Assembly: GCF_016808335.1 (NCBI RefSeq)
Contig: NC_053146.1
Span: 8,191,015 to 8,255,014 of the forward strand
Direction of reading: 5' to 3'
DNA from: Panicum virgatum
Taxonomy: Eukaryota > Streptophyta > Magnoliopsida > Poales > Poaceae
Length of the DNA stretch: 64,000 bases
Made by a program: the position numbers and the translations under genes. How positions within the stretch are numbered: position 1 is the stretch's first letter; every line of letters begins with the position of its first letter. Of the stretch, positions 11,949-21,997 are shown one piece after another. The notes below the pieces were generated by a model. The model searched no databases, was not told the DNA's origin, and was given only the letters and a program-made list of their open reading frames with translations.

Positions 11949-12676
11949 TTAATATAAAATTTTGAATTAAAGAGGGTTGGAGGGGCCCCTAAGGGTCACC
12001 AATTGACACCCCTGGTCCATCAGACTATCACAAGTTGGAGCATGGTCATGAAAGGATAACAACATTATTGAACTCACCTATAGCCGAGGGTTTACAAAGC
12101 CGATACTTATTAAAAATTTCTTGCTACCAAGTACACTCTGTCTACCATGTAACCAATACATATCTTCTGAACAATAGAGGTTTTGACAGAAAAAAAACAT
12201 AGTATAGAGCCATAGATGCATATATTTTCATGGTATGTGATGAACTGGTAGCTTGTTGGTTCTAGTTCGGATAGCAGCCCTGGGATCTGGGCGTTTTCAG
12301 CCTTGCATTTTTGTGTATGTTTTCAGGTCAACCCTTGATGTCATTTTATCAGAAGAACCTTGCTTCTTGTTTTATATGTATACAGCATGACAGCATACTT
12401 CCGTTGAATTCATCTTCATAGTCTGCAGCATATTTAATTTGATTTGTTCTGAATGTACAAGTCAACATTTTTAGCATTTGTGAGATTGTTGCTGGTCTTT
12501 TGCTTGTTGGCCTTTAGTGTCGTACCCCTGTTTTGTTTAAGGGATAGTTTCTCTCCTCCATTTGTTAGCTTGTTCATTCGTGTCAAGTCCATTGTGGGTT
12601 GCCTTTAAGCTGTTAGCACTCCGTTGTCTAGCTTGATCAGTAACCATGTGTAATCCGATACATCTGCTTACCTCTG
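11946..12676. repeat. 731-bp duplicated block, copy 1
   Basis: It is nearly identical to 25188-27122 once the LINE at 25699-26890 is removed from the latter. It begins with AGAATTAATA and a GGTTGGAGGGGCCCC motif and ends at CTTACCTCTG; the flanks differ on both sides. No protein-coding potential was recognised. The first 40 bases resemble the start of the Gypsy LTR at 25146 (TTGGAGG and AAGGGTCACC in the same order), so the block may be part of a related LTR. This copy keeps the empty target site of the LINE (GTTCTGAATGTACAAG at about 12447). Confidence 0.9.
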
Positions 12677-13464
12677 TGTAAGCATCTAGGCCCTCAAGGT
12701 ATGTTTCGGTGATTAATGACAACTATTATTGTGACTAATGAGTTTGTGCAGCTTAATAGATCATTATCGCTCATTTGGTCATATGTCAAAAGAGGCCCCT
12801 CAATTTCATTATTCAAAAAGGCGATCTCGGTATTCAACTCAAGATTATAACAAGACTAAGGATCTTTCTAGTCCTAAGTGTCGTAAGGTTGAGAAGGACA
12901 CTTAGGTTAGTATATGTTTTATAGTTTTGTAGTGATCGCACTATTAAGAGGGGTTAAGGCCAAGTAACTTGAGCATGGACATGGTCAATCAAAAATGGAT
13001 GCACACCATGGTCACTCAGGTTTCTAGAAGTTCAAATAAGTGGTTTTCAACTTATATCTCAAGAATATTTGGATTTCATTCAATACTCAAATCAGAAAAG
13101 GCAAAATCAGGAAAAAATCTATACACCGGTTTAACCGACGCTTTCATTTTTCTATACATCGGTTAAACGAAGTCAGCAGAGTTTGAACAAGTCAATACAC
13201 CGGTTAAACCGACGTGTTTGAATTTAACGTCGGTGCATTAGTCCAGAGTTGGTTTTTCCAGGGTGTTTCAAGGTTCTATACACCGGTTAAACCGACGCTG
13301 TTTGAATCAAGACGTCGGTGCAATTGACCAGTGAGATGGTTTTTCCAAGGATTTCAGAAGATGTACTCACTGGTTAAACCGACGATAGGTTTGAGTTAAC
13401 ATCGGTGCAGTTGTCCAGAGACTTGGTTTTTCAGTTGATCAGTGGACAACTACACTCACCGGGT
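12677..13464 (+). mobile_element. Copia-like LTR fragment with CGGTTTAACCGACG repeats
   Basis: It starts TGTAAGCATCTAGGCCC, resembling an LTR start (TG), and contains TTTCGGTGATTAATGACAA. From about 13125 to 13460 it carries degenerate units of 60-70 bp built around CACCGGTTTAACCGACG. The same kind of units occurs in the LTRs at 17904-19240 and 46379-47803. The fragment is cut off at 13464, where the second 350-bp repeat begins, so no right end or target duplication is visible. Assignment to a Copia LTR is by resemblance only. Confidence 0.55.
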
Positions 13465-13816
13465 TTAATAGAGGCGGTCACATTAACGTTGACCGTTTCT
13501 GTTAATCGATTTTGAGAGGTGGTTTCTTTAATCGCCTCTGTTAATAAAAGATGTCTGCCTCTGTTAATGGTAGGCATTAACTGGGGTGGTTATTTTCTAT
13601 GTCCGCCTCAAAGGGGTTTTCAAAAGGCCTTGTTAATGATTTTTTTTTAGTAGTGCGGCAAGGGCCGCTAATCCGTGTATGTGTATATATACGAGTTCAC
13701 GGGTCACTGTAAATATATCTCTCAATCAATCAATACAATTACCTTTTTTCAGCTCAACATTAACACTTAAAAGTAGAAGTAATTTAGTTTCTCGACGAGT
13801 GCTTACTCATCAAGAA
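13465..13816. repeat. 350-bp direct repeat, copy 2
   Basis: This is the second copy of 11598-11948, including a CACTA right terminus (TTTTTTTTTAGTAGTG followed by CGG) without the rest of the element. After the repeat the sequence continues into DNA not found after copy 1, so this side probably represents the original flank of CACTA-B. Confidence 0.93.
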
Positions 13817-14189
13817 GCTACATTATTCCTACTTCTAAGGGTTGTGTACAACCTCCGGTTTGTTTGTGAGTACCGCCACGACTTGTATTATTTCTTGTTC
13901 GGTTGTATCATCTTTTGGTCCCTACTACGAGATTTGATATAAGTTAGTTATTGATTTGTATATAGATGAAGTAAAACAGTATCATTATGACATCACTGCT
14001 TAATTCAGAACAAATCACCTGTTATCAAATCTATTAGAGATTAGTAAGGCCTCCTTGCTGTTTTTAGTAGATTTACCGGTTATCGATCTTGTTGTCATGG
14101 GTAATTATAGCAATATCACCAATCTACTTGATCAAGATCGAGATTAGACCGGCATCATCTACTACTACTACTTAAAAGAACGAAGTCCG
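13817..14189. other. Intergenic DNA, nothing recognised
   Basis: No gene, repeat or terminal structure could be recognised. Short open frames only. Confidence 0.55.
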
Positions 14190-14499
14190 TTAGTCTCTCC
14201 TGTGGATCTGCCTCTGCCGTGGTTCTGTCCCCGCTCCATTAATCGTAGGCATTAACCGAGACAATTTAAAGCGCCTCTGAGGGCTTTTTTTTGACGAAAA
14301 CACTGGTGGGGACGATGAGTACCCACTTGAAATTGATTTCCATAGATGTCGGATTAACCGGTGATGGATGTTTTGCATGGAGCCGTTACAGAGGGCAGTA
14401 CATGACTGCAAACAGGAGGTAGCACAAGCTAAGAGGGGGAGAGTTTATATGACAAAGCTCTGAGGGCTTTTTTAAAGGTAATGATTTTTTTTAGTAATG
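14190..14499. mobile_element. Decayed CACTA remnant
   Basis: The right edge GGTAATGATTTTTTTTAGTAATG followed by CGG looks like a mutated copy of the CACTA-B terminus. Inside are degenerate pieces such as GGCATTAACCGAG and GCGCCTCTGAGGGC, which resemble the CACTA-B subterminal units. No convincing left terminus was found. The call rests on this resemblance alone. Confidence 0.4.
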
Positions 14500-16030
14500 C
14501 GGATCAAGAGCTCAATAAACCGTTGGGCCTATTAGGGAAGAGATCCACCTAGCTTAATTTTACCATCAATGGATGTTGATAGTACGTAGCGCTCAGTTGC
14601 ATGCACAGCCAAAGATGTGACCCGTATGAGTGTGCGGATCCAGACCCGAATTCAGAAATACCAAACAGGGGTACTAACTAACCGGCCAGCGGCCAGCGCC
14701 CAGCGGCAGCGAAGTCCGGCAAGATGACTGTGTCGGCCGGTCGGGGAGGCGCACTACGGCCGGCGGTTGAACCCATGGAGACGGCAAGTCGTGCTGAGCT
14801 GGGGCGTCGGCGACGCTGTCCTCGTCTGCGGCGACGGCGGAGCAAGAACGCCCGCGGTGGCTGCGGCCCCGTCCGCACGAGGCACGCCCGTCGGATGTTT
14901 CAGGCGGGAGGGTGGGCCGTCACTGGGCCTGTGCGTTTTCATAGTTGGGCTTCGTTTTTTATTCATCGAAGCCCAGCTTTGGCCCTCGGCGGCCCACAAG
15001 TCAACTGGTCGCTTCGCTTCCTCGTCAGTCACTTCCCCTATCGGCAACCGAATTGTTTCCCGGCAGTCTAACATTATTCTATCCGGCAAATACCATATTA
15101 GAAAACATGATTTTGATATGAAAAACGTAAAAAATCTAATTATAAGCTAATCTCCCAATCATCTCCACTATCTGACGCGCGCTAAAAAAGATGATCCATG
15201 CGCATAATTGGTTTCTGAACCAGTGGAGCCAAACTTGCATGCGGCAGCCTTTTGTTTGGTTCTTGTTTGCATCCAGCTAGGTTCATCAGTGATTCTGTTT
15301 GGTTGCTTGCTCAGCACCATTCAATTTACTCTTGGTCTCACTGTGCACACCCATGCGCACCGTGCGAACCTGGCCGTGGAGAAATGCTCGAATTTGCTGC
15401 ATCTGGCGAGCCTCGCTGGAAGAGACCTTTTACACCGCACGAGCCAGGCTTAGAAGCTAGTTCAGCTAATCAATCATACCAATGTTGCATCCCACGGGCT
15501 AGGCAGGGCGGTATGCAGGAAACCAATCAGATCCAAAGTTGGGGATCAACATTTACAACACCAAATTAGTTTTATTGAATCCATTTGATAGGTTATTATA
15601 TCTAGTATTGTAGATGACATTATAGTTTTTCTATAAAATTTGGTACAGCATGGATATGGCGGCAGATTTTTACTTGGTTTCAGATTCAGAGGACCCAAGG
15701 TATCAGTCAGTCATCTCTGGCTGCCCAGGTTTAGATTTTGTTGAATCGGTCGTTCTGTGCTAACTGTTCTGGTACTACCATGACGCGATAAGACTTGTGC
15801 CACTAGCTGGTTGGGCAACTCTTGACTTGGTCAGTGACTTTGTGCGTCAGAGTATGCATGCTGGACTACTGGTCACAACAAGTCAGATACGGCAAGCTGT
15901 GCACCTGCGCGCCAGTGCTATTGCCAAAGAGGGTCAGGACTCAGGAGTCCATTCGTTTGCCTCTGAATTCTAGTGACAGATTCCTGTCAATTTCAAAATT
16001 AAGTAACACCTGAACAGGCCATGAGACCTC
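14500..16030. other. Intergenic DNA upstream of the DUF538 gene
   Basis: 14650-15090 is GC-rich with overlapping open frames on both strands that show no recognisable family. 15200-15600 and the rest are ordinary spacer. The last few hundred bases before 16031 are the likely promoter region of the DUF538 gene. No transposon boundary was identified. Confidence 0.5.
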
Positions 16031-16038
16031 TATATAAA
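16031..16038 (+). promoter_or_regulatory. TATA box of the DUF538 gene
   Basis: TATATAAA lies 126 bases before the chosen ATG (16157). With transcription starting about 30 bases downstream, the leader would be about 90 bases. This position excludes the upstream in-frame ATG at 16040, which would fall before the transcript start. Confidence 0.7.
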
Positions 16039-16156
16039 CGTGCCTCCATTTCCTCAAGTTTCATCACAACAAACTCAGCCCATTAGCAATTTGGCACACT
16101 CCAGAGTACCAGACAGCCTGATTCCCAGGTTAGAACCACTTGGTAGCAAAGCTCCA

Positions 16157-16585
16157 ATGGCGTCCCAAATCGAGAGCCACCGCTCCGGCGCAGAGGTTGT
16201 CACCGGAGACGCCATCTGCAGGAAGAAGTCCATCAAGCTGCTGGAAGAGCTCGGCCTCCCCAAGGGCCTCCTGCCGATGGAGGACATCCTGGAGTTTGGG
16301 TACAACCGTGCCACGGGGTTCATGTGGCTGGTGCAGGGGAAGAAGAAGGTGGAGCACACCTTCAAGAAGATCAAGCAGACTGTGTCCTACGCAGCTGAGG
16401 TGACAGCATTCGCTGAGAAGGGGAAGCTGCGGAAGATCACCGGCGTCAAAACCAAGGAGCTGATGCTGTGGCTCAGCGTTGTTGAGGTCTATGTTGCCGA
16501 GGCCTCGCCGGAGAAGGTCACCTTCAAGACGGGCACTGGCCTCTCCGATAGCTTTGACGCCACTGCCTTTGCGCTTGGGGAGTAA
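16157..16585 (+). CDS. DUF538 family protein, single exon
   Basis: This is a plant DUF538 (PF04398) protein of 142 residues, the usual size for the short members. Typical features are an N-terminal region with LLEELGLPKGLLPMEDI, then EFGYNRATGFMWLVQ, and a C-terminal beta-rich half (ITGVKTKELMLWLSVVEVYV). The biochemical role of the family is not settled; members are described as stress-responsive and have been linked to chlorophyll or polysaccharide breakdown. There is no signal peptide at this start. The frame is open upstream to 16040, but the TATA box at 16031 makes 16157 (MASQIESHRSG) the likely start. No lesions were seen, and codon use is GC-rich at third positions as in grass genes. 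A truncated Gypsy LTR begins only 240 bases after the stop. This is one of two apparently functional host genes in the window. Confidence 0.93.
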   Translation: MASQIESHRSGAEVVTGDAICRKKSIKLLEELGLPKGLLPMEDILEFGYNRATGFMWLVQGKKKVEHTFKKIKQTVSYAAEVTAFAEKGKLRKITGVKTKELMLWLSVVEVYVAEASPEKVTFKTGTGLSDSFDATAFALGE

Positions 16586-16824
16586 ACATCGAGTCAGTTG
16601 GATCAACCAGAAATGATGCTATATCTATATCTTTCTTTCTTTTGTGTTGCATAGATGCTGAGATGCATGTATAAGTATGTACCTACAGTTGCCCGTGTGA
16701 GTTGTATCTTGAAGTTTCTTGTAACATGAATTTAGCTCGTATGAATGCTGTTGTCTCTTATTACAGATGTCTCTCAAATCTGGCCTATGTGGGAGTCGCA
16801 TTTTATCAGTTTAACCCTTATGAG
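16586..16824 (+). other. 3' flank of the DUF538 gene
   Basis: This is the likely 3' untranslated region of the DUF538 gene, ending where the truncated Gypsy LTR starts at 16825. No canonical AATAAA signal was seen. Nothing else was recognised. Confidence 0.5.
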
Positions 16825-17055
16825 TGTTGGCGCAAAATTAGGGCCAACACACACGAATGCGCACAATCGTGCAGCAAGCGACGGCACAGATGCGGCGCCG
16901 ATGCTCAAGGCGGTCAGACCGGTCAGAATGACCGGTCAGACCGGTTCGCCGGCGAAGAACGGCGAAGTCCTACGAACGCTCGCCCGGGAGGGACCCCGTC
17001 AGGGCAGGCGCACGTAGGGTTGTTCTAGGATCGGCAGGCCACCTAGAACGCCTTC
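16825..17055 (-). repeat. Truncated 3' LTR of the Gypsy element
   Basis: 231 bp nearly identical to 24465-24695, starting TGTTGGCGCAAAATTAGG on the plus strand. It carries the same ACCGGTCAGACCGG repeats. The remaining 450 bp of the LTR are absent and the sequence changes at CGCCTTCA into the gag C-terminal region. Confidence 0.92.
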
Positions 17056-17336
17056 ATGGCTATTGGCTTTGTTGGCTTGACTTCCACTTCTTGCCCCATC
17101 GTTTCTTGTTTGCGTAAACGTTGCAATCTTCGCTTTTGGGTACGAGACAAGCCTGAGGGACACCACCTCGGTTGTAAATATTTTGAATCTTGTCTCACGT
17201 CTTCTTTGCTGCAATTAAAGTCTCTTTTGACCAGATCATTGCTAGCAACAATCGGTTTTTGTGGTGAAGCATAATTTGGATACATAGGAGGAAATTGAAT
17301 ATAATATGATTGCATATGCATCCTACTATAATCCAT
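17056..17336 (-). pseudogene. Gypsy gag C-terminal fragment
   Basis: The minus-strand translation contains YLQPRWCPSGLSRTQKRR, a motif I associate with the region after gag in grass Gypsy elements, where pol would normally follow. It is the continuation of the gag piece at 21998-24392, separated from it by the LINE. The frame runs into the truncated LTR at 17055. It is a remnant without function. Confidence 0.75.
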
Positions 17337-17409
17337 ACAACAACAACAACATAGCTTTTTTCCCAAGCAAGTTGGGGTAGGCTAGAGATGAAACCCGAAA
17401 GAAATAAGT

Positions 17410-20400
17410 TCAAGGTTCAGGCACATTGATAGCTAGTCTCCAAGCGCTCCTATCCAAAGCAATCTCTTTAGAAATATTCCAATCCTTAAGGTCTCTCTTA
17501 ACCGACTCATCCCACGTCAGTTTAGGTCTACCTCTACCCCTCTTTACATTATCGACCCGCTCAAGAACCCCATTACGCACCGGCGTCTCAGGAGGCCTTC
17601 GTTGGACATGTCCAAACCATCTCAGCCGATGCTGGGTAAGTTTCTCCTCAATTGGTGCCACCCCGACCCTATCCCGAATAACTTCGTTCCGGACTCTATC
17701 CCTCCTTTTGTGCCCGCAAAACCACCGCAACATCCGCATCTCTGCTACACTCAATTGCTGGACATGTCGCTTTTTTGTAGGCCAACATTCAGCACCGTAT
17801 AACATCGCCGGACGAATTGCTGTCCTATAGAATTTGTCTTTTAGTTTTTGTGGCACCCTCTTGTCACAAAGGATGCCAGAAGCTTGCCACCATTTCAACC
17901 AGCTGTAAGGATCACCGGGGTGTCCGACCCTAGAGGGGGAGGGGGTGAATAGGGTCGCTAATCGCTTTTTAACCTAGTGCTCAAACTACTTGCATAAGAT
18001 AAACCTAACACGTCCTATACATGCTAGTTATGACTAAGGTTTATCTTTACTATTCTCTACTTTCCCCAAAATACTTGCAACCTATAGCCAATCCTAAACA
18101 AACTATCTAGGAAAGTAAAGGTACGCAAGATAAAGTAAATGCGGAAACATAATATGGTAAGTAAAGAGATAAGTGCAAGATGCAAACTCCCGAGTAGACA
18201 CGGTCATGTAACGTGGTTCGGCACAAACGCCTACGTCCACGGGACACCGAGGCTCTTCCGATCACGTCTTGCACTACGCCACCAAGGCGATGCCGGCAAG
18301 CAAAGGCAAGTGCCCATAAGACACTAAGTCTCGTGCACCGCCACCGTCTCTCTCGGTCACCCGGCCGAAATCCACTACAGAGCTTCTCCACCAAGGAGGG
18401 GGCCTCCTCTTCCCCCGCACAAAGTGTCGTTGCCACTCCACACCAAGACGGAGGGTCACACGACGGATCACAAGTTGCTTGCCGCAGCAAGGCTTCTCTC
18501 AAGGGAGCTCTCGCAAGAACTAATCCCTATTACAAGCACTAAGCACTCTCACAAGTGTGCTTAAGCCTATATGATGTACAATGAAGCTCTAGGATGGTTG
18601 GAGATGATCTTTTACTCTTGTATGCTTGTACGGTCTCCAGCAACCTCAAATGAGCCGTGTGGTGGCATATATATAGCCCAACCCTCCAAACTAGCCGTTG
18701 GGAAAAAGGCTGACAAAAACTGCTATCATCGGTTAAACCGATGCTCCCATTTTAGTCATCACCGGTTTAACCGGTGAGTGCATTTCCCAACTAGCCATTA
18801 TACTTCAACGGCTACCTCAATCGACCGACGCAATCAACCGATGCAGCGTCGGTTTAACCGGTGAGTGTAGTTACTGAAAAACCAACTCTCTGGACAACTG
18901 CATCGACGTTCACCAATATGTAATCGTCGGTTTAATCGGTGTATAGAGTTTCCTCTGTCTTCATCTGTCAATGCACCGACGTATGCAATTTCTTTAGCGT
19001 CGGTTAATCCGGTGTAAAAACCTAGCCCGCAGACCTTCTCTGTGATTGCACCGGTGAGTTCATTTTGCCATACATCGGTTTAACCGATGATAGCAAAATG
19101 CCTCAATTCTTGTCATCACTTGAACCTAAAAGCCTGAGAATGGTTTTCTTAACAATCATATTAGTCCAAGTGTTGTGTTGTCTATATCAATCACCAAAAC
19201 ATTATATTGAAATATGGCATGAGAGGCCATTTTCGCTACACCAGCCAGCTGAAATTCTATGGCTAACATCTTCATCAATGTCGCCATCCTTTTGTAGCAC
19301 CGATCCTAAATACCGAAAAGTATCCTTCTGGACCACCACTTGCCCATCTAGACTAACGTCTCCCCCCTCATGCCTAGTCACGCTGAAATTGCACATCATG
19401 TACTCGGTCTTGGTCCTACTAAGTCTGAACCCTTTCGACTCTAACGTGCGTCTCCACAGCTCTAACTTCCTATTAACCCCTGCCCTACTCTTCTCAACTA
19501 GCACCATATCATCAGCAAAGAGCATACACCAAGGGATCTCACCTTGTATATCCCTTGTGACCTCATCCATCACTAAAGCAAATAAATAAGGGCTCAATGC
19601 TGACCCCTGGTGTAGGCCTATGTTAATAGGAAAGTCAGTGGTGTTGCCATCACATGTCCGGACAAACGTCGTCGCATTCTTATACATATCCTTAATGAGG
19701 GTAATGTACTTAGTTGGGACTTTGTGCTTCTCCAAGGCCCACCACATGACATTTCGCGGTACTTTGTCATATGCCTTCTCAAGGTCAATGAAGACCATGT
19801 GCAAGTCCTTCTTCTACATCCTATATCTCTCCATCAATTGTCGTATTAAGAAAATCGCCTCCATGGTTGACCTTCCAGGCATGAACCCAAATTGGTTTTG
19901 GGTCACACTTGTCACTCTTCTTAGGCGATGCTCGATAACCCTCTCCCAAAGCTTCATCGTATGGCTCATCAGTTTAATCCCACGGTAGTTAGTACAACTT
20001 TGAACATCGCCCTTGTTTTTGAAGATAGGTACTAATATACTTCTCCTCCATTCTTCCGGCATCTTGTTTGACCGAAAAATGAGATTAAAAAGCTTAGTTA
20101 ACCATTCTATTGCTCTATCTCCTAGGCATCTCCACACCTCAATGGGGATACCATCAGGGCCCATCGCTTTACCTCCCTTCATCCTCTTCAAAGCCTCTCC
20201 GATCTCTACCTCCTGAATTCACCTCACAAAATGTCTGTTGGTGTCGTCAAAAGAGTCATCTAACTCAAGGGTAGGGCCCTCACTCTCCCTATTAAACAAC
20301 TTGTCGAAGTACTCTCTCCATCTATCCATGATCTCCTCATCCTTCACTAACAGTCAATCTGTCCCATCCTTAATGCATTTAATTTAGTTGATGTCCCTTG

Positions 20401-21869
20401 TCTTCCGCTCGCCGATCCTAGCCATTATAAATGTCCTTCTCCCCTTCTTTCGTGCCTAGCCGCTGATACAGGTCATCATACGCCTTACCCTTCGCTACAC
20501 TCACAGCTCGCTTTGCAACCCTCTTCGCTAATTTATAGCCCTCGATGTTGGCTGCACTCTTGTCAAGGTGGAGGCACTTGAAACACTCCTTCTTCTCCTT
20601 AATAGCCCTTTGCACCTCGTCGTTCCACCACCAGGTGTCTTTCCCCTCCTGTTTGCCTCCCCTACTCACGCCAAACACCTCTGAGGCCACCTTCCGAACA
20701 CATGTTGCCATCTTTAGCCACATGTCATCTGCGTCTTCTCCTTCTTCCCAAGGCCCCTCACCTAGAATCCTTTCCTTAAACGCTTGTGCCGCTTCCCCTC
20801 TGAGCTTCCACCACTTTGTTCTCGCAATCTTGGCACGTTTGTCCCGGTGGACACGTACCCGAAGACGAAAGTCCGCCACCACAAGCTTGTGTTGAGGGAC
20901 AACACACTCCCCAGGTATCACCTTACAATCTAAGCAATCACGTCTATCCTCCCTTCTAGCAAGGATAAAGTCGATCTGGCTCGAGTGTTGTCCACTACGA
21001 AATGTCACAAGATGGGATTCCCTCTTCTTAAACATGGTATTCGCTATCAACAAGTCGTAGGCTAATGCGAAGTTCAACACATCATCCCCCTCTTGACTCC
21101 CGCTACCATACCCAAAACCCCCGTGCACTCGCTCGAACCCTACATTAGTCGCACCCACAGGGCCGTTGAGATCTCCTCCTATGAAGAGTTTCTCACTGGT
21201 AGGCACGGTACTAACCATGCTATCTAGATCTTCCCAGAACTACATCTTGGTGCTCTCACTAAGGCCTACCTGAGGGGCATAGGCACTTATCACATTCAAA
21301 ACCAAATCTCCAACTACCAACCGGATTAGGATAATCCGGTCGCCTTGCCTTCTAACCTCTACGACTCCATCCTTAAGGCTCCTATCAATCAAGATGCCTA
21401 CACCATTCCTACCCAGAGTTGCTCCCGTGTACCAATGCTTGAAGCCAGTATCCTCAACCTCCTTCGCCTTCTGGCCCTTCCATTTAGTCTCCTGAACCCA
21501 TAGAATATTTACATGCCTCCTAATTGCTGCATCAACTAGCTCTCGCAACTTACCCGTTAGGGACCCTACGTTCCAGCTACCTATACGAATCCTAATTGGC
21601 TCGGCTAGCTTCCTTACCCTTCGCACCCGTCGAGGGAAGTGCGAAGACCCTTGCTCATTTTTCACTACACCCGGGCGTAGATGTAGCGTGCCATTCAGGT
21701 GACGACCCGACCATTGCTCACTTATCATCGTACCCAGGTCACGATACGACGCGCCCTTGGGGGGATGGCGACCCGGCCCTTGCCTATTTATCACCACACC
21801 CGGGTTCCGATGTAGCGCGTTGCTAAGAGGGTTACGCCCCAACAAGTTTCTTGTGGGTTTCAAATCCAT
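17410..21869 (-). pseudogene. RTE LINE polyprotein (endonuclease plus reverse transcriptase), broken
   Basis: The order on the minus strand is as follows. N-terminal repeats (21600-21869) come first. The APE-type endonuclease starts with SWNVGSLTGKLREL and ILWVQETKWKG (21240-21600) and continues with LFIGGDLNG and HKLVVADFRLR (20850-21218). The linker follows. The reverse transcriptase carries GPDGIPIEVWR (19814-20191), [25 protein letters not shown] and the catalytic FADD (19246-19804). The C-terminal region follows after the solo LTR (17410-17898). Lesions include an in-frame TAG at 21240-21242, a frameshift near 20425, stops near 20230 and 20350, a TAG at 19814 and the 1.3-kb LTR insertion. 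The protein would have made and integrated copies of its own RNA by target-primed reverse transcription; this copy cannot. Confidence 0.93.
17904..19240 (-). mobile_element. Copia-like solo LTR inside the LINE, TSD CCAGC
   Basis: 1337 bp that begin TG and end CA (TGTAAGGATCACCGG and TTTCGCTACA), flanked by CCAGC on both sides (17899-17903 and 19241-19245). Removing it restores a continuous LINE reading frame across the site. It carries units with ATCGGTTTAACCGATG-like cores at 18715-19100. It is the reverse-orientation relative of 46379-47803 (shared AACACAACACTTGGACTAAT, among others). No internal retrotransposon sequence is present, so it is a solo LTR. Assignment to Copia is by family resemblance only. 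Confidence 0.85.
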
Positions 21870-21997
21870 TAGAGTGGTTATTTTTTATGCTGGTTTGCCA
21901 AAATCTAACGCAACCCTCCTCCTTTACCCGGGCTTGGGACCGGCTATGCTGAGACAACTCAGGAGAGAGAGTCTTCCAGTCAGCATAGGCGGAGTTA

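Larger units (their letters stand above)
17337..21997 (-). mobile_element. RTE-type LINE, full length, inserted in the Gypsy gag
   Basis: The element is flanked by a perfect 16-bp target duplication TCCTACTATAATCCAT (17321-17336 and 21998-22013). The 3' end on the minus strand is a (TTG)n tail (ACAACAACAACAACA on the plus strand at 17337), typical of RTE LINEs in plants. Without the nested solo LTR and its duplication the element is about 3.3 kb, the usual length for this clade. It encodes an apurinic endonuclease and a reverse transcriptase, both broken. A near-identical 5'-truncated sister copy lies at 25699-26890 in the opposite orientation. Confidence 0.96.

Noticed and set aside
16040..16156. 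N-terminal extension of the DUF538 protein
   Set aside because: The ATG at 16040 lies two bases after the TATA box and so before the transcript start.
18715..19100. Tandem CGGTTTAACCG units as a CRISPR-like array
   Set aside because: Units are degenerate and unequal in spacing, lie in an LTR of a plant genome and recur in other LTRs.
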